Positions 1 to 6,525 of a DNA stretch of 9,144 nucleotides are shown here, one piece after another. Source of the stretch: Treponema sp. Lineage in GTDB: Bacteria; Spirochaetota; Spirochaetia; Treponematales; Treponemataceae. A program made the translations under genes and the position numbers. The notes below the pieces were generated by a model. The model had not been told where the DNA came from, made no database searches, and worked only from the letters and a program-made list of their open reading frames with translations. How positions within the stretch are numbered: position 1 is the stretch's first letter; the number at the start of each line of letters is the position of its first letter. Location: positions 1 through 9,144 of the forward strand of contig JAEETM010000110.1 of assembly GCA_016290335.1 (NCBI GenBank), in the 5' to 3' direction.

Positions 1-1241
1 CAGAATCCCCTGTTCTTTTCTATGAGCTTTCCGGTAAAGCAGCAGGCTCTGAGCCGGACTGGTCGTTTACTGTTTTGATTGGTGAACCTTCCGTAAGCCG
101 AACGAACAAAAAAGATATTCTTATTTATGCAAATGGTAGAAGGATTCAGGAATATTCACTTGTACAGGCTGTTGATTACGGCGGACAGGGCTTTTTTCCA
201 AACGGAACTTTTCCAGCAGCGGTAGTATTTGTAAATGTAAAACCTTCGCTGATTGACTTTAATATTCATCCGGCAAAAAAAGAGGCACGTTTTCACGATA
301 TTTCGGAGCTTCATCACGGTATAAGCTCTACCATAAAATCGTTTTTCCATTCGTATACGCTTTCTAATTTTAAGGAAGATAAACCTGCAGACGAAGTTCG
401 TTATGATGAAATTGGCGAGCTTGATTTTTCAGCTCCTGTAAAAAATGAATCTTACAATACGGGGGCTTCTCCTTATCAAAAGCATATTTCTTACAAAACT
501 TCGGAAACAGCTTCGCACAGTTTAAGTGATTTCAGGTCTAAGTATTTTGGTGTGAGTTCTGGTTCCGTTGGTAGCACTGGTGGAAGCAAACCTTTGAATA
601 CAGCAAAACTTGCCGAACAGGCGCTTGAGGCTACAAACACAAGTGAGTCATCTGCACCAGCAAATGAAAGCTCCCCGCAGGCAAGTGCACCATCATCCCC
701 ACAGATAAAGTTTATTGGCTCTACACTGGGGACATTCCTGCTTGCCGAAAAAAACAACTGTCTTTACATCATAGACCAGCATGCCGCCCACGAGCGTATT
801 CTTTTTGACAGGATTATGAACTCTCAGGGAAACCGCCAGCCGCTTCTTATTCCGTATAAAATCAAAACGGACTCAAAAAGTCAGGATAATCAGCTTGAAA
901 AACTTAAAGACAGATTAACTGAAATTGGTTTTGAAACAGAAAAGAAAAGCCCCGGAGAATGGGAAATTAAAACAATTCCTGAACGCTGGACCGGAACGCA
1001 GTATGATTTACAGACGCTTATTTTTGTAAAGCAGGTGGAACCTGAGCAGATTATAAGGTCTATTGCGGCAATGACAGCCTGTCATGCGGCGGTAAAGGAT
1101 GGTTATGTACTTGATGACCAGACAGCAGCGAATCTTGTAGAAAAAGCTTTTACACTTGAAGATCCGCACTGTCCGCATGGTCGCCCTATTTACACCGTAA
1201 TTTCCCGCCAGAAGCTTTTTGAATTAGTCAAGCGAACGTAA
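1..1241 (+). CDS. mutL: DNA mismatch repair protein MutL, 5'-truncated by the window edge
   Basis: MutL couples MutS mismatch recognition to strand incision and excision in the cytoplasm. The reading frame is open from base 3 to the TAA at 1239-1241, giving 412 visible codons. The first in-frame TTG, at base 75, lies inside a conserved domain and is not the start. Roughly the first 200 residues, which hold the GHKL ATPase, are missing compared with the usual 600-650. Visible residues 1-105 are the ribosomal-S5-like transducer domain, with the family signature NIHPAKKEARF around residues 87-97. A Ser/Ala-rich, low-conservation linker follows. The dimerisation/endonuclease domain begins near residue 236 and carries DQHAAHERILFD (258-269), an ACHAAVKDG stretch and the metal-binding CPHGRP (390-395). 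These motifs mark the nicking type of MutL found in bacteria without MutH. The last position of the DQHA(X)2E(X)4E motif is Asp instead of Glu. The gene converges with the TPR gene downstream, 27 bases away. Confidence 0.96.
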   Translation, partial: ESPVLFYELSGKAAGSEPDWSFTVLIGEPSVSRTNKKDILIYANGRRIQEYSLVQAVDYGGQGFFPNGTFPAAVVFVNVKPSLIDFNIHPAKKEARFHDISELHHGISSTIKSFFHSYTLSNFKEDKPADEVRYDEIGELDFSAPVKNESYNTGASPYQKHISYKTSETASHSLSDFRSKYFGVSSGSVGSTGGSKPLNTAKLAEQALEATNTSESSAPANESSPQASAPSSPQIKFIGSTLGTFLLAEKNNCLYIIDQHAAHERILFDRIMNSQGNRQPLLIPYKIKTDSKSQDNQLEKLKDRLTEIGFETEKKSPGEWEIKTIPERWTGTQYDLQTLIFVKQVEPEQIIRSIAAMTACHAAVKDGYVLDDQTAANLVEKAFTLEDPHCPHGRPIYTVISRQKLFELVKRT

Positions 1242-1250
1242 CGGGATTCA

Positions 1251-1268
1251 GGTCCGCTAGGTCCGCTA
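1251..1268. repeat. Tandem 9-base repeat between convergent genes
   Basis: The unit GGTCCGCTA occurs twice head to tail (1251-1259 and 1260-1268), filling most of the 27-base gap between the mutL stop and the stop of the convergent TPR gene. The second copy ends directly at the minus-strand TAG. The last sense bases of mutL, AGCGAAC at 1231-1237, could pair with GTCCGCT in either repeat with one mismatch. There is no U-tract, so I do not call a terminator. A slippage duplication is the simplest reading. Confidence 0.8.
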
Positions 1269-3413
1269 CTACATTAAACTATCCAGAAGCTCTTTAATCT
1301 CATTTTTACGGTAGCCGGGTTTCTTTTCCTGAACATAAATCAGATATTTCTCGGCAGAATCGTTATCATCAAGCTGCATGCAAACCTTGGCAAGCTCTAT
1401 GTAGGCATCCCAGTTTTCTTTGTCAACTTTAAGCAGTTCAGTATAAGTTGCTTTTGCATAATCATAATCACCGGACTGAGCATAAGCTTTTGCAAGATTT
1501 GCACGGATGGCATTATTTTTTGAATCAAGTTTTAGAGCATTCTGGTAGAACTTTATGGAATTGCCGTAATCCTGAATTATAAGATAAGCATTTCCAAGCT
1601 GATTATTTGCTTCAATGTTATTGTTATCCTTATTATAAACCTGAGTAAACAGATTGATTGCTGTGTCGGTATCAGGCGGTTCAAGAGCAAGATATTTGTT
1701 TCCAAGATTAAGCTTAGCCTTTCTATGCTCGGAGTTTCTTTCAAGTGCTTCACGGTAAAGCTTTATTGCATCTGTATCCTTGCCCATATTGTCAAGAATG
1801 AGTGCATAGTTATAAATGATGTCTGCCTTTGAATTGTCGCTCTTAAGTGCATTTTTGCTTTCGTAAGCTTCACGGGCATATTTTTCGGCATCGGCTGTTT
1901 TGTTATGGTCAAATAAAACTGTAGAAAGATTGTATTTTGCCATAACCATTTCTGCGGCATCCTTATCTTTATCAAGCATTGTAAGGGCTCGTTTATAACA
2001 CTCTTCTGCCTTTGCATAATTTTTGTTCTGATAGTAAACACCTGCCAGTAAGTTTGCAGCCTGAACGTTTATGTTGTTTATCTTGAGTACTTCTTCGTAA
2101 GCTGTAATTGCACCTGGATAATCACCGCGTGCAGAAAGAATCTTTCCTTCTTCCAGGTAAGCCTTTTCGTGACGAGGGTCTATATCTATTGTCTTTCTGA
2201 AGGCATCAAGGGCTGCTGTGTCATTTTTAAGCTGCTTTTGTGTAAGGCCAAGGTTGTAGCGGCTTGGAGCAAAACGGTCATTCAACTTACATGATGTTGT
2301 AAAGGAACTTGAAGCTTCGCTGTATTTTTTCATTGTATACTGGATTTTTCCAAGGTTGTAATAATACAGATAGTTGTTCGGGTCGTAATTTACGGCAGCC
2401 TTCATTTCTTCAAGTGCTTTATTCAAATCCTTTTTTGCAAGTGCATCCTGGGCAAGAATATAATGTGCAGCAGGGTCCTTTGGATTATCCTTTACAGCCT
2501 TCTTTGCCATTTCAACTGCTTCTTTCATCAGTTTGTCTTTCTTTTCTTTGTCATTAGTTTTTTCTGCTGCATCGTATAAAGCCTGTGCAATTTCTGATTC
2601 TTTAGAAGCAATTACTACTTTTCCGGCATCTGGCGGCAGCATATTCAATACATTCTGGTAGTATTCAATTGCTTTATCAGGGTCACCGGTTGCTAGAGCT
2701 GTATTTCCCTTGCTTATTTCTTCGTTTACTGCATCAAGCTTTTTCTTAAGCTCTGCATTTCTCTTTATTGCAGCTTCTTCTTCAGCCTTACGTTTTTCTT
2801 CCTGAAGGCGCTTCTGTTCTGCTTTTGCAGCTTCTTCAGCTTTTCGTTCTTCTTCACGCTGACGTCTTTCTTCTTCAGCCTTTCTTTCTTCTTCCTTGCG
2901 CTGTGCTTCTGCCCTTTGCTGCTGTTCCTGCATTTTCAAAAGGTTTTCCATAGCAATCCGGTTATCTTCGGCTGCACGTCTGTTATCTTCTGCCTGTCTG
3001 TTTGTCTGCTCAAGAGCATCCTTTACGGCATTTGATATATCAGAAGTATCTACGTCGATTGTAAAATTGTTCTGCGGCTGATAACTTGAGTTAGCTTCGC
3101 TGTCACCCGCTGCCAGCTGTTCTGATTTTTTCATTTCAAGGATTTCGTTCCACAAAGACCAGATATCGTCATCGTCTCCATGTTTTTCAAGATAGGCATC
3201 AAGCTTGTTCAAGGCACGGTCATATTCCCCACGGTCGGCATAAGTTTTTGCAAGCTTTGAAAGATTTTTCTTTGCGTTTGCTTTTCCTGCTTTTATTCCA
3301 CCCCTGATTCCAAATAACAATAAAAGGATGAGGATGATTGCACCGGCAATTGAGGCTATAAGTATTTTCTGTTTTTTTGTAAGCTTTTTGTTTTCCTGCT
3401 GATTATTTTCCAT
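1269..3413 (-). CDS. Single-pass membrane TPR protein with a charged coiled coil
   Basis: This is a 714-residue protein of unidentified specific function; TPR arrays are protein-protein scaffolds. A Lys-rich N-terminus (1-16) precedes one transmembrane helix (about 17-36). A short TPR-like helix pair follows at about 52-84, then a hydrophilic linker, and a long Glu/Lys/Arg/Ala/Gln-rich coiled-coil or single-helix stretch at about 128-235. From about 236 to the C-terminus there are roughly twelve tandem TPR units, recognisable by repeated Asn-Leu-Gly, Ala-Tyr and Ala-hydrophobic patterns and by terminal Asp-Pro/Asp-Asn turns. Positive charge lies on both sides of the helix, so whether the TPR array is cytoplasmic or periplasmic is undecided. 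The ATG at 3411-3413 is fixed by a consensus GGAGG six bases upstream. The gene lies 17 bases after the stop of the smaller TPR gene and is probably co-transcribed with it. Stop is TAG at 1269-1271. Confidence 0.93.
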   Translation of the reverse strand: MENNQQENKKLTKKQKILIASIAGAIILILLLLFGIRGGIKAGKANAKKNLSKLAKTYADRGEYDRALNKLDAYLEKHGDDDDIWSLWNEILEMKKSEQLAAGDSEANSSYQPQNNFTIDVDTSDISNAVKDALEQTNRQAEDNRRAAEDNRIAMENLLKMQEQQQRAEAQRKEEERKAEEERRQREEERKAEEAAKAEQKRLQEEKRKAEEEAAIKRNAELKKKLDAVNEEISKGNTALATGDPDKAIEYYQNVLNMLPPDAGKVVIASKESEIAQALYDAAEKTNDKEKKDKLMKEAVEMAKKAVKDNPKDPAAHYILAQDALAKKDLNKALEEMKAAVNYDPNNYLYYYNLGKIQYTMKKYSEASSSFTTSCKLNDRFAPSRYNLGLTQKQLKNDTAALDAFRKTIDIDPRHEKAYLEEGKILSARGDYPGAITAYEEVLKINNINVQAANLLAGVYYQNKNYAKAEECYKRALTMLDKDKDAAEMVMAKYNLSTVLFDHNKTADAEKYAREAYESKNALKSDNSKADIIYNYALILDNMGKDTDAIKLYREALERNSEHRKAKLNLGNKYLALEPPDTDTAINLFTQVYNKDNNNIEANNQLGNAYLIIQDYGNSIKFYQNALKLDSKNNAIRANLAKAYAQSGDYDYAKATYTELLKVDKENWDAYIELAKVCMQLDDNDSAEKYLIYVQEKKPGYRKNEIKELLDSLM

Positions 3414-3419
3414 AAAAAA

Positions 3420-3424
3420 CCTCC
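3420..3424 (-). promoter_or_regulatory. Shine-Dalgarno site of the 714-residue TPR gene
   Basis: On the minus strand GGAGG is followed by six T residues and then ATG. It sits in the 17-base gap between the two minus-strand TPR genes. It is a full-strength site, implying efficient independent initiation on a shared transcript. Confidence 0.85.
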
Positions 3425-3430
3425 ATGTTT

Positions 3431-4207
3431 TTAATCCAGCTCTGATTCATAATCAAAATCTAACAAATCTCCGGAACCGGCTGACATATTTGTGGAATCG
3501 GTATCCTGGAGTGAGTTTGCAACATCTTCCAGAAGCTTTCGGCGGCGTTCTGCTTCTGCGGCGTGGCGTTCTGCTTCAAGTCGTTCTTCTTCGGCCTTCT
3601 GGCGGGCTAATTCTTCCTGCATTCGGGCTTCTTCTTCTGCAATTCTGGCAGCTTCTTCTTCGGCAATCCGTTTTTCTTCTTCTATCCTTATTTTTTCCTT
3701 TCGTAACAGGGCAAGCAATTCTTCTATTTGTGGTCGCTGCGGGTCATAAGGTTCAAGAATTAAAAAACGTTCATAATCTTCAATGCATTTGTCATAATCA
3801 GCCAGCATAAGATATGCATTTGCACGGTTTAACAGCGCTTGAGTGTATTTCGGGTCTGCCGTTATGGTAAGCGTATAGCTCTTTGCAGCATTAGCATAAT
3901 CATTCATAGCATAATATGCATTTCCCTGATTAAAGGCAATTATTTTTTTGTTTGTTCCCTGTGTTTCAAGGCCAAGTCTGAAGGCTTCTACTGATTTTTC
4001 GTACTGACCAAGCTGGTAGTAAGCAAGTCCAAGATAGTTATAAGCAATTTTAGATGCTGTTTTAAGCTCTATTTCCTGCCTTAAAAGCTCAGCTGCTAAA
4101 GCCGGATTATTCATTTTAAACGCTTTTTCGCCTTCTGATTCAGAAAAAGCATAAAAGCCGAACAGCATGCATAGTACTGACAGTAAAGCTGTTTTATTCA
4201 TCTTCAT
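3431..4207 (-). CDS. Exported TPR protein with a long charged helix
   Basis: This is a 258-residue protein of unidentified function. With the ATG at 4205-4207 the N-terminus is a typical Sec signal peptide: Lys-containing start, hydrophobic core to about residue 18, and probable cleavage after Ala-Phe-Ser near residue 22. The Cys in the core is too early and wrongly placed for a lipobox. Three to four TPR units occupy about 30-157. An almost uninterrupted Glu/Arg/Lys/Ala helix covers about 168-228, and an acidic Asp/Ser-rich tail ends the protein. The architecture is like that of the next gene but in the opposite order (TPR, then charged helix), suggesting the two products interact in or at the envelope. 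The start is uncertain. A TTG at 4211-4213 has a better-spaced AGGA (six bases, against twelve for this ATG), and a third candidate ATG lies at 4199-4201. The signal peptide reads well from any of them. Confidence 0.88.
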   Translation of the reverse strand: MKMNKTALLSVLCMLFGFYAFSESEGEKAFKMNNPALAAELLRQEIELKTASKIAYNYLGLAYYQLGQYEKSVEAFRLGLETQGTNKKIIAFNQGNAYYAMNDYANAAKSYTLTITADPKYTQALLNRANAYLMLADYDKCIEDYERFLILEPYDPQRPQIEELLALLRKEKIRIEEEKRIAEEEAARIAEEEARMQEELARQKAEEERLEAERHAAEAERRRKLLEDVANSLQDTDSTNMSAGSGDLLDFDYESELD

Positions 4208-4254
4208 AAGCAATCATAATCCTATAATATAATCTAACAATATTTTTACATGCC

Positions 4255-4288
4255 TAAATTCAATTTGACATACTTTTATAAATTCAAT
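4255..4288 (+). repeat. Direct repeat TAAATTCAAT flanking the -35 box
   Basis: TAAATTCAAT occurs exactly at 4255-4264 and at 4279-4288, 24 bases start to start. The first copy abuts the TTGACA hexamer and the second ends at the proposed -10. The placement resembles an operator, but in DNA this AT-rich a 10-base repeat can arise by chance. The sequence is directly visible; any role is inference. Confidence 0.5.
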
Positions 4289-4293
4289 ACTCT
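4265..4293 (+). promoter_or_regulatory. Probable sigma-70-type promoter for the three-gene run
   Basis: A perfect -35 hexamer TTGACA (4265-4270) is followed after 17 bases by TACTCT (4288-4293). TACTCT keeps the most conserved T, A and final T of the -10 box but matches only 3 of 6 positions. Transcription would start near 4300, leaving a leader of about 80 bases before the TTG start at 4381. The -35 is strong and the -10 weak, which would suit an activator-dependent promoter. Confidence 0.45.
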
Positions 4294-4370
4294 TAGTTTA
4301 TATCGGTTTTTTGATTATTTTATTCATATATTTAACAATAAGTTTTATTGAAAAATTACACTTTTTCACT

Positions 4371-4377
4371 GGAGAAG
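4371..4377 (+). promoter_or_regulatory. Shine-Dalgarno site that fixes a TTG start
   Basis: GGAG within GGAGAAG ends six bases before the TTG at 4381. The in-frame upstream TTG at 4348 has only AT-rich sequence before it and no purine-rich site. The site therefore favours the start at 4381 over the longer reading. Confidence 0.75.
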
Positions 4378-4380
4378 ATT

Positions 4381-5751
4381 TTGAACGCTTTTACAATTAT
4401 CTGCATTTCATTTCTTAGCGTAGTGATTATTTCACTTGCAATTTTTATTATAAAAAGCCTTGTAATGCCTAAAAAAGCTAGTGCAATCCCAAAATTGATT
4501 AAACAGGGAAGAACGCAGAACGCCATAAAGCTTGCAAAACAGATTATTCTTAAAGAACCTAAAAACTATCTTGCACACTATTATCTGGGTAAATGCTATC
4601 TTAAAGACAATAAATCTGAGCTTGCCCTTCTTGAATACCAGCTTGTTAACGAATGTGCCGTATTTGGTGAAGTTATTAATGAAGTTGACTTTAAGAAAGA
4701 ATACGGTCAGCTGCTTTTAAAACATCATAAATCTGCTGAAGCACTAAAAAATTATCTTCTGCTAACACAAATGGACCCGAAGAATGCCGAAAACTACTTT
4801 ATTGTAGGTAGCATCTACAAGGATGCCGGTAAAACAGATACAGCCCTTGGATATTTTAAGAAAGCCGTTGCTCTTGATAAACGTCATGCAAAAGCACACG
4901 GTGAACTTGGACTTATTCTTTTTAAACTCAAACAGCTTAACGAAGCAAAAAACGAAATCAATCTTGCAATAAGACTTAATCCGGAAGCTTATTCCTCTTA
5001 TTATTATCTTGGAAAAATTCAGAAGGAAGAAAAAGATTACCTTGCAGCTCTTAAAAACTTTGAAAAAGCTCAGCGCGACCCGGAGTTTAAGCTTAAATCA
5101 ATTATTGAACACGGTTCCTGCTATATGATGTACAACAGACTGGACAATGCCGCAGTTGATTTTCAGCGTGCAATTGAGCTTGATAAAGCAGGCACACAAC
5201 CAGAAACCTTATATGCCCGCTATTTCCTTGCAAGCTGTTACGAAAAAAACAGAAAGCTGGACCTTGCCATTGAACAGTGGACCTTCATCTACAATAAAAA
5301 CAAAAACTTCCGCGATGTTTCTGCCAAGCTTTCCGAATACAAGGATTTAAACGCAAACGACTTTCTTAAAGATTATCTTACCTGTGGTAACGAAGAGTTT
5401 GCATTGATTTGTAAAAATGCTGCAGATAAAGCACTCAAGATGGAAATCCTTTCCTTCGAAACAAAAAAATGGGGCTGTGCAATGACTGCCGTAGAAAAAC
5501 GCGAGGAAACCTGGATGGCGGTAAGAAAACAGGTTTCTTTAGTATGCTTTTACCGCGAACCGGAGCCACTTGAAGACAGAGTTATTCAGGGAATTGTTGA
5601 ATCTTTAAAAAAGGCCAACTGCCAGAAAGCCCTGGTTCTTTCTTCTTCGGGCTTCTCTTTACAGGCAAAACGTTATGCAGAAAGCCGTTCGGTGGAGCTT
5701 ATAGATAAAGCAAAGCTTGAAGCACTTCTTACAGCAGCCGGTGCAAAATAA
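4381..5751 (+). CDS. Membrane-anchored TPR protein with a C-terminal Mrr-like (probably inactive) nuclease-fold domain
   Basis: This is a 456-residue protein when read from the TTG at 4381. A longer reading from a TTG at 4348 is possible but has no ribosome site. Residues 4-24 form one transmembrane helix with few charges before it and a Lys-rich flank after it, which predicts the bulk of the protein in the cytoplasm. About 30-310 is a TPR array, with repeated YYLGK, VGSIY and HGELG-type helix starts and Asp/Asn-Pro turns. The last 100 residues resemble the C-terminal half of Mrr-type restriction endonuclease domains: a hydrophobic strand near 385-389, the strand-turn LVLSSSGFS (about 418-426) followed by Ala and Tyr-Ala, then VELIDKAKLEALL near the end. 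The catalytic Gln-x-Lys pair that normally sits on the strand near 385 appears to be replaced (Val and Phe), so cleavage activity is doubtful. The gene is first in a run with the phosphoesterase and ParB-like genes. The TPR/TM part is secure; the Mrr assignment is from recall of the family pattern. Confidence 0.9.
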   Translation: MNAFTIICISFLSVVIISLAIFIIKSLVMPKKASAIPKLIKQGRTQNAIKLAKQIILKEPKNYLAHYYLGKCYLKDNKSELALLEYQLVNECAVFGEVINEVDFKKEYGQLLLKHHKSAEALKNYLLLTQMDPKNAENYFIVGSIYKDAGKTDTALGYFKKAVALDKRHAKAHGELGLILFKLKQLNEAKNEINLAIRLNPEAYSSYYYLGKIQKEEKDYLAALKNFEKAQRDPEFKLKSIIEHGSCYMMYNRLDNAAVDFQRAIELDKAGTQPETLYARYFLASCYEKNRKLDLAIEQWTFIYNKNKNFRDVSAKLSEYKDLNANDFLKDYLTCGNEEFALICKNAADKALKMEILSFETKKWGCAMTAVEKREETWMAVRKQVSLVCFYREPEPLEDRVIQGIVESLKKANCQKALVLSSSGFSLQAKRYAESRSVELIDKAKLEALLTAAGAK

Positions 5752-5782
5752 AGCTTATAATGACAAAAGGTAGTGGCTCCGA

Positions 5783-6496
5783 ATGAAAATCCTGTGCATT
5801 TCCGATTATGTTGATCCTCTCATTTACAATCAGGAAGTAAAAAATGCTTTTCCCGACATAGATTTAATTCTTTGTGCCGGCGACCTGCCCATGGATTATG
5901 TTGATTTTGTTGTGACGGTATTCAATAAGCCAACTTATTTTATATTCGGTAACCACAATCTTAAGGAGTTCCACCTTTATCATAAAAACGCAAGGCAGCT
6001 CCCCGGAGTTCAACCTTTCAACGCTTCCGATACATCACAATATCACGGCGGAAATTACCTTGGTTTTAAAACAGCAAGAGATTATTCCCTTTCCTTTACA
6101 GACCCAAAAACCGGAAAAAGAACTCCTCTCCTGCTCGCCGGCTGCTCTGGTTCAAATAATTACAACAACGGACAGAACCAGTACACCAACTTTCAGATGA
6201 AATTAAAGCTTCTTTCTCTTGTTCCAAAACTGATTAAAAACAAGTTAAAATACGGCAGATATCTTGATATTTTTCTAACCCATGCAACCCCGCGTCATAT
6301 TCACGACCACGAAGATCCCTGTCACATTGGTTACGAGTGTTACAACTGGTTTATAGAAAAGTTCAAGCCAACCTTTATGGTCCACGGCCACATCCATCTT
6401 TATGATTTGCGCGAAGAGAGAGTTACAAAAGTTGATGAAACAACAATAGTTAATGCTTATGCGCACTGGGTATTGGAGTTTCCACCAAAAGACTAA
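5783..6496 (+). CDS. Calcineurin-like metallophosphoesterase with an atypical first metal motif
   Basis: This is a 237-residue cytoplasmic enzyme, probably hydrolysing a phosphomonoester or phosphodiester with a two-metal centre; its substrate is unknown. The motif order is that of the superfamily: Asp8 in SDYVDP, GD at 33-34 in CAGDLP, GNHN at 56-59, an LTHATPRH stretch with His167, and GHIH at 202-205. Two positions are unusual. The first motif normally reads Asp-x-His, but here Val10 replaces His. The third usually reads GNHD/E, but here it ends in Asn59. The other ligands are intact. There is no signal peptide or membrane segment. ATG at 5783 follows the upstream stop by 31 bases. The nearest purine-rich site, AAAAGG at 5765-5770, is 12 bases away and weak, which may mean reduced or coupled translation. 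The phosphoesterase fold is certain; activity is likely but unproven. Confidence 0.92.
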   Translation: MKILCISDYVDPLIYNQEVKNAFPDIDLILCAGDLPMDYVDFVVTVFNKPTYFIFGNHNLKEFHLYHKNARQLPGVQPFNASDTSQYHGGNYLGFKTARDYSLSFTDPKTGKRTPLLLAGCSGSNNYNNGQNQYTNFQMKLKLLSLVPKLIKNKLKYGRYLDIFLTHATPRHIHDHEDPCHIGYECYNWFIEKFKPTFMVHGHIHLYDLREERVTKVDETTIVNAYAHWVLEFPPKD

Positions 6497-6525
6497 TTAC
6501 ACACAACTATATTCGAGGTAACAAC

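Larger units (their letters stand above)
4208..4380. promoter_or_regulatory. Divergent AT-rich intergenic promoter region
   Basis: This strongly AT-rich stretch separates the minus-strand TPR pair from the plus-strand three-gene run, so it should hold promoters for both. The plus direction has a recognisable -35 box (annotated separately). In the minus direction several TATATT/TATTAT hexamers lie at about 4223-4231 but lack a convincing -35 partner at 16-18 bases, so that promoter is not placed. No hairpin terminator or small gene was seen. Confidence 0.6.

Noticed and set aside
491..757. 88-codon minus-strand frame opposite the mutL linker
   Set aside because: It is the antisense of the Ser/Ala-rich linker and a compositional shadow.
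1763..2041. 92-codon minus-strand frame inside the large TPR gene
   Set aside because: It is a shifted reading of the TPR repeats in another frame of the same strand, fully contained in a clear gene.
3490..3810. Plus-strand open frames (85-106 codons) across the charged-helix region of the exported TPR gene
   Set aside because: They arise because repeated Glu/Ala/Lys/Arg codons on the minus strand read as Leu/Ser/Ala-rich frames on the plus strand. The same holds for plus-strand frames at 2768-3081.
4194..4217. Seven-codon minus-strand mini-ORF (ATG at 4215-4217, TAA at 4194-4196) overlapping the start of the exported TPR gene
   Set aside because: The AGGA lies only two bases before this ATG, too close for initiation, so a leader peptide is unlikely.
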